A DNA stretch of 62,000 bases from Membranipora membranacea (Eukaryota; Bryozoa; Gymnolaemata; Cheilostomatida; Membraniporidae): positions 5,001 through 67,000 of the forward strand of contig OU612066.1 in NCBI GenBank assembly GCA_914767715.1, read 5' to 3'. Both the position numbers and the translations under genes were made by a program. Below, piece after piece: positions 55,138-62,000 of the stretch. The notes beneath the pieces are model-generated. The model saw only the letters and a list, made by a program, of their open reading frames with translations. It searched no databases and was not told the origin of the DNA. How positions within the stretch are numbered: the stretch's first letter is position 1; each line of letters opens with the position of its first letter.

Positions 55138-56151
55138 CTAGGCTTTCAGCCCACCATTCTTTGCACATTTAGAACTTCCGTGGCTGGGGCTTCCGCATTT
55201 TGAGCAGGTATGTGTAAATTTACAACCCGTCCGAGTGCATTTGCTTTGGTTGAAGTACATGCAGGGTCTACCAGCATTGGATGGTTTGTAAGACGGTGCC
55301 CTGTGATGATAATGGCTTGCACTACTTGGGCCTTTAGCATCCATGTGAGCTCTCTTCGACACAAACTCTGCCATATAACAGCCCCATGGTACCCGTGGGT
55401 TATCAGCCCTCATAAGTCGGAACCTTTTATCATATAAGGTTCCATCACAGTTTTGAAAAAACAGACGTTTTACTGTCTCGAGGTGTTTTAGCATTGATGG
55501 GAACTCATTGGGGCAGGCTTTACCTCTGATTGTCATGTAAACCAGAAAACAATCAAAAAATCGGTTAAATGAAAAAATATCAGTCTTTTTTATGGTAGAG
55601 TCAAACTTTAATTGCCCATCTTTGACAATGAGGACCTGGTCCTTCTCTTGCGGGTTATCTGGGCGGAACAGCTTTGAGAGCTCTACATACTCTCCTTGTA
55701 TAATTTTCAGTTTGATCTTACTTGGCACATGGCTAGTATGGGGGGCATCTGACGCAAGTAAGTATGGAGTGTAGCTATTTTCAATGGCTGTCATAGTCAT
55801 ACCGTTGTTAGGTTGTAGGTCAACTGATGAGTCCGAGTCCTCCTCCAGGGACATCTGTACTGAGGGTATAGGCGTACGCTGAGCTTGACTGCTTACTTGA
55901 GGAGTTGTCCTCTCTTGATGAAAACTAGCCGAGGCCGTTGATATCAGCTCTGTCACCGCTGGTGTTGTTAGCGTAGGTGGAGGGCTCCCTGACGGTCCTG
56001 ATATCGGTCCCGGTCGCAGCAACCAACCATCATGATCCGGTCTCGACTTGGGTTGAGGTTCCAAACCCTGAGTTGTACCATCGGCTAAACAAATGGGGTT
56101 AATGGTGCAGCAAAGAAGATTTTTTATCATTTTTTTTTTTTCATCACTCAA
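55138..56151 (-). CDS. Ngaro ORF1, gag-like protein with CCCH and CCHC fingers (337 aa)
   Basis: Intact frame. The N-terminal third is Pro/Ser-rich and contains DGWLLRPGPISGPSG. The middle is a gag-like region (KLFRPDNPQEKDQVLIVKDG, FNRFFDCFLVYMTIRGKACP, RVPWGCYMAEFV). The C-terminus carries a CCCH-type finger (C-x7-C-x4-C-x3-H) followed directly by a CCHC knuckle (CSKCGSPSHGSSKC). It should package element RNA. The start may be further upstream, because the codons before the ATG are also open for a short way. Confidence 0.88.
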   Translation of the reverse strand: MSDEKKKMIKNLLCCTINPICLADGTTQGLEPQPKSRPDHDGWLLRPGPISGPSGSPPPTLTTPAVTELISTASASFHQERTTPQVSSQAQRTPIPSVQMSLEEDSDSSVDLQPNNGMTMTAIENSYTPYLLASDAPHTSHVPSKIKLKIIQGEYVELSKLFRPDNPQEKDQVLIVKDGQLKFDSTIKKTDIFSFNRFFDCFLVYMTIRGKACPNEFPSMLKHLETVKRLFFQNCDGTLYDKRFRLMRADNPRVPWGCYMAEFVSKRAHMDAKGPSSASHYHHRAPSYKPSNAGRPCMYFNQSKCTRTGCKFTHTCSKCGSPSHGSSKCAKNGGLKA

Positions 56152-56511
56152 TATTTTCAGAAGTTGATTTAGAATTTCGGTTTTTTTAACAATGGTTTTT
56201 AATACAATCTCCTCTACTGCACCTTCTTCAGCTCCTTGTCTGATTTGTTTAACAAATTTCTCGAGCTTACGCTTCTTTGCCGCCTGAACTTTTTTGCTTG
56301 CCTATAACAGAGAGAGAAATGGTGTTAGAGAACAACAAAGATATATGTCTTGTTCTAACAAGCAGCTTAATCGGCAGCAAATTCTTCAACTAGTGAGGGG
56401 CGATTAGGACCATCCGCACTCACAGTTTGAATATTATATTATTGTTTGTTTATTTAATTCTAAGATCTTTCTAACTATAATTTTTGTTGCAGTTCACAGT
56501 CTCACAGTCAC
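56152..56511 (-). other. Ngaro 5' leader
   Basis: Carries GATTAGGACCATCCGCACTC (56402-56421). Nothing else recognised. Confidence 0.6.
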
Positions 56512-56750
56512 AGTTCACAGTCTCAAGGCTAGCAACCAAAGGATTGATGAGTTTAAGTCTCCCACAATTCAATACAAAGTGATCACATGACTTCCTTGTT
56601 GTCAGATCAGTACTTTATAAAACACGTTGGAGTTGTCGGGGCTTGTTGGGAGGGCCAGACGACTCTAACTATTGGAGCTGCGCTGAGATACTTGAGCATT
56701 TGTTTTGGATTAATTTCAGTCTAAAAAACAACTTTAGGAAAGTTTGATTT
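56512..56750 (-). repeat. Ngaro A1 terminal repeat
   Basis: 5' end of the element on minus. Its outer edge (GTTTGATTT) joins MULE sequence TATATTGACGGG directly, without duplication. Confidence 0.93.
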
Positions 56751-57282
56751 TATATTGACGGGACAAAATTTAAAATGGAAGGCAAGCTGTGTTATAGTGA
56801 CAACTGAATGCTCAACGTACAACTCGTCTGCAGATGTCAATGCATTTTTTATTGATGGTTAATACTCTATTTGCATAATATGGTTGGCACGTAACAAATT
56901 TTTTTATGTACAGAAAGATTTTTTTTGATTTTTTTAAAAACATTAAGTTGTGAGCTCCTCAGTTCTCTAAGCTCTTAACCAGGTGATTCAGCGAACACGA
57001 AGCAAAGCACCTGACAGGAAAACCTAAATGGAACACCACCCGGACTTAAAACCTTTGAGGAGACAAGGCAAGCTGATACCGAGTTTGCAAGCAATGGACA
57101 CCTAATAGACTTGATAATTACCATGGAAATTTAATTTTTAAATGTGGATGTGTATTATATTTAATTTAAATGGAATTTATTTTTGTATCACGATTTATAT
57201 CAATCTCAGCTATTCAAACCCACACCAACCCACATCGCCCGAGTTATGGACATCTCCGACCTCCCCCATTACATTTAAAACC

Positions 57283-57827
57283 GGGCAGAAATCAAGGCCT
57301 AGCAGTTCTTCTTGTAGACCCTTCAATGTATATTTGGGCTGCACTTTTTGAGAGTTACTTGGCTTATTTTTTCTAATTTTAAAACAGAGCTGGACATTCT
57401 ATTATATGAATAAACTAGATAAAACACCTATTGTAAGGAGTTGCCCACTGCCTCAGCCGGAAAGGAGACTAAAAACTAAGACTAAAACATGATAATCATC
57501 AATGCTTACTGAGAGGCGACCGCCTGTTCCCTTCGTTTATTTTTTTCGCCTCCAGCTCCAGTGGGAATATCTGACCAAGTTTAATCATGATCTTTATATT
57601 GTTTGCAGTATAAGTGCTCAGCTTCTTGTGGGAGATTCTGCTATGATTGTACGGATCAGTGGCTCTGGGTTTCTCTGGAGCTAGTGACCCTAGACACCAA
57701 GGATAAACAATAGGTTTCAGAACTATAGCCTTTTTTGTGAGGAACACAAATAAACAGGATCAGCTAGCACTAAAAACACATCATTACATATTTAGTTACC
57801 AGGGAAGGGTTCTTTTGAGCGATAACC
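57283..57827 (+). other. 545-bp MULE segment absent from copy A
   Basis: Copy A joins CATTTAAAACC directly to TCACTC; copy B has 545 bp between two AACC words. It contains an acceptor-like TTGTTTGCAG followed by a Cys-rich open stretch (YKCSASCGRFCYDCTDQW). Either copy A lost it between AACC repeats, or copy B gained an insertion with a 4-bp duplication. Confidence 0.6.
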
Positions 57828-59046
57828 TCACTCAAAACAATGAGCTCATCGCTCAAAACATATTTTGCTCTTTTGTCATTCATCTCAGCATTGATCAACC
57901 AGAGAGTAATTCTAGCAACTTTCGATTAAAATCTCAGCTAAACAACTGTATGTCATAAGATTTTGGGGCGCTACAAATGTGAAAGAGCTATGTGCCTTAA
58001 GCATAGAATTTTCTATCTGGTTAACCAATTAGAGTTTTCATTGATCATTGATTTGAGAAACAAGCTTAGTACTTATGTGGTCCATCTTGAATAAGACTCA
58101 GACTCATACATCATACTTCTGAGGGACTGTCTTCTTCTATAGTTGTATTCCCTGTCTGTTTGACCACCAGAATATTTCTCCTGAACGCTTTTCATAAAAT
58201 GAGACTGGAAGTATTAATCATCTCTGTCTGTATATATGAATATAATATGCTCTCCATGTACATGGTTGTAAGTTGGCCAAGATACTTTGTGTAATGATTG
58301 TTGTCATATGTACCAAAATACACATAAATAATCGGTTGATAACAAAATGAATCAGCAATTTTTTTCGTTCTGCCCAGAGAAACACCAAGACTAGAAAAGC
58401 GACAAAATAACAGTGAATAATAAAACCAACCAATTTTGTCTGCCAACCAAATTCCACTTACAACACATCCACAGAGCACTTTTCAGCCAATCTGTTGGCC
58501 TGCGCCCTTCTCCAAGTTCACTTAGAAAGTCAACAGCAACCAAAAACGATCATAAAGGATTGATTTTATGAAGCTGAGCCAAACGTAGATTTATTGAATG
58601 TCAAAGTATGTTTTTCAGAAGAATAAGAGAACGATCTTCAACCAATATTGGAAGGGAAAATGCAAATCAAGATTGATGATGGTATCATAGAAGGTAGATA
58701 TTTATGTATGTTTGTAGTTTAAGTGGCTCAATTAAATTATGGAAAGTATGGCACCTATCTGATAAAAATTGTCACAGTACCTTCATCATTCTTTTAATTT
58801 TGTATTTTTTTTTTAATTTGATTTATATTCTTTCAATGGCATGGTCTTGTTTGTCGCCCGTGTGACTTTGGTCGGCTGAAAAGAAAGTTTGAAGTTAAAA
58901 AGAATACTCTCGGAGTTCCATAAAAATCATTGTCTACATTGAAGTTATCATAGTTCGATATATAGACAAGTTGCCACTATTGTTTGACTGAATCATTTGG
59001 TGTTCAGGCTGATGAATAATTATTTAACATTTTGTTACCATTACAG

Positions 59047-59230
59047 GTTCTCAATGAAGTGCTGTCTGTCATTAGAGACAGCAAGAAAGTGGAGAAGGTA
59101 CGCAGAATAATAGCCGACTTTGAGACAGGACTTTGGCCAGCTCTACGTAGTGTTCTCCCAGCCTGTGACAGACAAGGCTGCCTGTTTCACTTCCGTCAGG
59201 CAATCTGGAGAAAAGTCCAAAGTATACATG
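59047..59230 (+). CDS. MULE transposase exon (copy B), catalytic core
   Basis: Acceptor CATTACAG|, donor ATG|GTGAGC. Encodes VLNEVLSVIRDSKKVEKVRR, IIADFETGLWPAL, and VLPACDRQGCLFHFRQAIWR with the C-x2-H signature. MULE transposases excise and insert the element through a DDE active site; the first Asp would be in an upstream exon that I could not place with confidence. Confidence 0.85.
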
Positions 59231-59545
59231 GTGAGCTGGTTATTATGTTTTGGAAATATAGTCATTACTTTCACCAGAGTTAACATAATTTTTGTTAGTT
59301 GTCACAAGCCATTAGTACCATAACTTACTTATAGCATAACATCATAAATCATCTAACTATCTCATTATCAATTTCCAAATTCCAGATTCTACCTGAACTA
59401 CCTCTTCAGTCAAGGATCTTGAGTGTAGGCACAATGGAAATAGAAAGAGGCAGGGGACATGGTCTATGAGCGATCTAAATCATTTTTGGGCCGCCTATGA
59501 AATCAAGTTTGTTTTGTAAATACCTATTGTTGTGCCTTTCTACAG

Positions 59546-59791
59546 ATTTAGTTGTAAAATACAACATAAATGATGATGTGACGAGGTTTGTCAGGCGAGT
59601 GATGGGCCTGGCTGTTCTTCCTAAAGATGTTGTCACAAACGAAGCCATTCCTCAACTAAGGAGAGACAGTCTGGCTCTCAACGATGTCAACTGTGGCCAG
59701 CTATTGGAGTACATGGAAGCCACATGGTTCCAAAGAGTGGCAGACTGGGTTGTGTTCGGGAGCACAACTCGAACCAACAACTCCCTAGAAG
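59546..59791 (+). CDS. MULE transposase exon (copy B), C-terminal helical part
   Basis: Acceptor TTCTACAG|, donor GAAG|GTAAGA. It joins the previous exon in phase (codon GAT split 1+2). Encodes VKYNINDDVTRFVRRVMGLA, LEYMEATWFQRVADWVVF and TTRTNNSLEG, the conserved TNN-LEG end of MULE transposases. Confidence 0.85.
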
Positions 59792-60075
59792 GTAAGATTG
59801 TTAACTGACTTACAGCCTTGTTTTACTCCACATTAAAGTGTGGCTATCATTGATATGAATATATATATATATTCATTTTGTTAATAATTAAAAAGATTTC
59901 CAATTACAGCAATGCTAGCACAATTGCAGCCTCTTGGTAAATGCGTTTCTTAACCCTATTTACCCTAGAATGAATGTTGAAGAGGACCACAATAGATAAA
60001 CTTATGCGTGAATATTGTTACGCATTATGAAAATGTTATAATAGAAATTTATGTGGAATTTGCGACTGCTTATAG

Positions 60076-60251
60076 GATGGAACAATAAACTGAATAGAAA
60101 TGCTGGCAAGCCAAACCTGGTGCTGTGGGAGTTGTTGGAAGTGCTGAGGAGCGAGTCAGAGACAACTAAAACTGTTCAAACATTGGTGGAAAATAATGTT
60201 AAAGTGAACAAGCAGCTGAAGAAATACGTAGCTAGCGATGCCGCCCTATAG
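60076..60251 (+). CDS. MULE transposase last exon (copy B)
   Basis: Acceptor GCTTATAG|. The split Gly codon restores LEGWNNKLNRNAGKPNLVLW, followed by LLEVLRSESETTKTVQ and an ending ..KKYVASDAAL with stop TAG 60249-60251. Fits the MULE pattern LEGWH..LN. Copy A is cut off 17 bases into this exon. Confidence 0.82.
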
Positions 60252-60840
60252 CAGGCATGGGATAACTATCAAAGAGACCTGAATTGGCAGAGACTGTGAA
60301 ACATGGTGTCAACAGTGTTTTATAAATGCGTCTCAACCTGTTCCTGTGATCTGTTGAAGCATAAATTTTTTTGCAAAAACTAAACCATCACTTGTTGGTT
60401 CAATGAACTGTAGATCAATGTTGATATTACATAATACACTGAGATTCTGATATAAAATATGTCTTGACTCAGAAGTTAATTGCAGGAATTTAACCTTTTG
60501 CGTTAATTAAAGCAAAAAATAAAATATATAGACAGACGGATTAGCTTTATTTCAGCTAACCCATTTTCATCATCACGCTACAACCTGTTGCCTTAATACA
60601 ATTGAATCACTCATGCAATAAAACCGATAGCTTTGGGCTATATACAGTCAGGATAACTGATAGAATATATATATATATATATATATATGTACGTATATAC
60701 TATTGTTTTGAGTCGGGATTCATAAAATTCAAAGGTGATTGCCAGATGGAAAAAGAAGACGCACTCAATAAATGCGCTGTCGGCAAGTTTCATTGTCTTA
60801 GGGGTGACACAAAACTTTGATATATGGCTGCCTCATTATA
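60252..60840. other. Non-coding stretch after MULE copy B
   Basis: Should contain the MULE 3' end, but no match to the terminal GCGCAGCTCGGC repeats is visible. An (AT)n microsatellite lies at about 60666-60690. Confidence 0.5.
60666..60690. repeat. (AT)n microsatellite
   Basis: About 12 AT units. Confidence 0.9.
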
Positions 60841-60846
60841 TAATCG

Positions 60847-61330
60847 CTATGCGACGAGATTTGTACTGGCAGAAAATTGAAGTTTCAAAGTGACAAAAGT
60901 ATCCAGATATTTGTATTTCTGGACTCGTTCAATGCAATTTTGTTTGATGATGAGTGGATCTGGGTTGAGTTCATGTCGGTGATTTGTGAATTTGTTACTG
61001 GGGTTAATGAGTAGGTGGTTTTCATCACACCAGGAGGTGATGTTGGTAATCTCAGCTTGTATATGTTTCCCTTTTATATATATTTTCGAATTTGATTGTA
61101 TCATCAGTGTATTTTAGTATGGAGAAAGAGTAAGTGTTGTTTTCATTGTCTCAACATACATGGAAAACAGAATAGTAGAGAGTATGCAGCCCTGTGTTGA
61201 TACATTGCTACCAGAGGTTACAGTTTGCGTTCTATGAGTGAGGAAGCTTTAAATCCATGTAGTGATGTCAGGGTGGACGATCTTTGTAGTCTCGTCCTCC
61301 ACAGTTGACTCACTCACATGTTAAAAGACT
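60847..61330 (-). pseudogene. LINE reverse transcriptase fragment
   Basis: On minus: ITTWI..SFLTHRTQTVTSG, a QGCILSTILFSMYV turn, ILKYTDDTI (a variant of the YADDT catalytic box, about 61110), ITSWCDENHLLINPSNKF and CIERVQKYKYLDTFV. This is the LINE RT order with frame breaks near 61120. It is truncated at both ends and belongs to a different LINE type from LINE-1. Confidence 0.72.
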
Positions 61331-61649
61331 GATCAGATAAACTTTGACAACAACAGGTTTGTTCACATACTTGAACCAAGGATCTAAAAGTTTTGATCTG
61401 AGCAGAGAAAATTCTCCTTGCTCAAATCAGTGATCTGAGCAAGATTGCGTCAACGACAGTAGTTCCATCATAAACCTTGGTGGACATGTTTTAGTTTTGG
61501 CTGTCCCTTATACTCCTTGATTGAAACAAGGAGTAACAGTTCGCTATTAATCTTTGATTGAAATTATCTAGGTTTGGTTTAACAAATAGTTGTCTGGATA
61601 TATTGTGAAAACTAAAAAAAGATCATTCCCTCCCTGATTATTGATATGA

Positions 61650-62000
61650 AAGCATTTTCTAAATTTGAAATTTCCTACCCATGCATATAAAGAGGACAAT
61701 CCCCTCTAATCATAAGGTGCTTTTCGGGATAATAATGCTGATCACAGCATGAAGTTTATCACCCAGTACCATAGTTAATTAAGAACCAATTAAATAGCTG
61801 GGTCTTTTTGGTAACAAGTATTCAACCAATGAAAACTTTGGGCTTAGCTGGTGGTGTGGGAAAAGAAAGATTAAAAAACATAGTTAATCAGGAAAGAGCT
61901 TTTATGAGAGTATAGACTTGATTTTGCAGCCTTTGTCAATCGTGATAAATTGGGTCTAGTTTGTTCTGGGTTTATTTTGTATTGGGTCTACTTTGTAGTG
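61650..62000. mobile_element. Second member of the foldback family, cut by window edge
   Basis: Shares the order of words with 49780-50100: TTTCTACCCAT or TTCCTACCCAT, a GGACAA(C/T)C word, CAACCAAT, GCAG.CTTTRTCAATCGT and the GGGTCTAGTTT / GGGTCTA(C)TTT repeats. Identity is clearly lower than between the arms of the 49609 element. Confidence 0.7.

Larger units (their letters stand above)
50678..56750 (-). mobile_element. Full-length Ngaro-like (DIRS order) tyrosine-recombinase retrotransposon
   Basis: On minus: A1 repeat (56750-56512), gag-like ORF1 (56151-55138), RT/RNase H (54875-53238), tyrosine recombinase (53225-52335), B1 (52025-51712), A2 (51707-51469), a 42-bp tandem array, and B2 (50997-50684). 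A1/A2 (239 bp) and B1/B2 (314 bp) appear identical by eye. This split direct-repeat plan is diagnostic of Ngaro/PAT elements, which integrate through a circular intermediate without target duplication. MULE copy A preserves the empty site at about 30573. All three main ORFs are open, so the copy looks young. Confidence 0.95.
49488..60251 (+). mobile_element. MULE DNA transposon, copy B, carrying nested insertions
   Basis: In reverse orientation to copy A (26.9-30.8 kb). It starts with the CTAGCCGAGCTGCGC repeats (49494) and runs through a foldback element (49609-50571) and a Ngaro element (about 50678-56750), then the MULE body and transposase exons (59047-60251). Subtracting the two insertions leaves about 3.7 kb. 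The 3' terminus could not be located. The last exon is intact here, unlike copy A. Confidence 0.85.

Noticed and set aside
50678-56750. LTR retrotransposon with 239-bp LTRs
   Set aside because: The repeats are split (A and B in different order), there is no DDE integrase, and a tyrosine recombinase is encoded.
57142-57376. Two overlapping plus-strand frames in MULE copy B
   Set aside because: No transposase similarity, and the frames are not shared intact with copy A.

Overview
The window is eukaryotic nuclear DNA from an animal. It is AT-rich, its genes are split by GT-AG introns, and it holds a dense mix of metazoan transposons: Ty3/gypsy, CR1-like LINEs, a Ngaro/DIRS tyrosine-recombinase element, MULE, mariner/pogo-like MITEs and tRNA-headed repeats. 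One host gene can be named with confidence: a five-exon PDCD10 (CCM3) homologue. Its moderate similarity to the vertebrate protein, together with the transposon repertoire, suggests an early-branching or marine invertebrate such as a sponge or cnidarian. That placement is inference.

Layout. 1-2.8 kb: decayed Ty3/gypsy element (minus), running off the left edge. 2.8-9.2 kb: intergenic DNA with a tRNA-like repeat carrying three A boxes, a possible 48-aa membrane peptide and LINE debris, including an inverted LINE 3' end. 9.6-19.2 kb: a host gene island. A tentative plus-strand gene (9.65-10.35 kb) is followed by PDCD10 on minus (19.2 to 12.06 kb). Its introns carry two TA-flanked MITEs and a 47-copy, 41-bp satellite with higher-order structure. 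19.8-25 kb: two CR1-like LINEs in tandem on minus. The larger one (PHD finger, endonuclease, RT) is split by a 1.4-kb TG...CA block that looks like a solo LTR. 26.9-30.8 kb: MULE copy A (minus), carrying a 652-bp palindromic element with TTAA duplications and two divergent tRNA-like promoters. 31-36.8 kb: mostly non-coding, with a ~0.6-kb duplication. 36.9-42.1 kb: GC-richer Ty3/gypsy element (minus) with an extra C2H2 zinc-finger ORF in the env position. 42.9-45.2 kb: a LINE tail and exon-like segments. 45.6-49.1 kb: a complete, young non-autonomous LTR element with only a gag ORF. 49.5-60.3 kb: MULE copy B (plus), containing a 963-bp foldback element and a full-length 6.1-kb Ngaro element with the A1-internal-B1-A2-B2 repeat plan. 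60.8-62 kb: a LINE fragment and a second foldback family member cut by the window edge.

How the parts relate. The two MULE copies lie inverted about 19 kb apart. Each supplies the empty site for insertions in the other, so element boundaries can be read directly: copy A dates the Ngaro and foldback insertions, and copy B dates the TTAA palindrome. Many coding remnants, and one PDCD10 exon, carry single-base frameshifts. In the transposons this is expected decay. In PDCD10 an assembly error in a T run is as likely as real loss.
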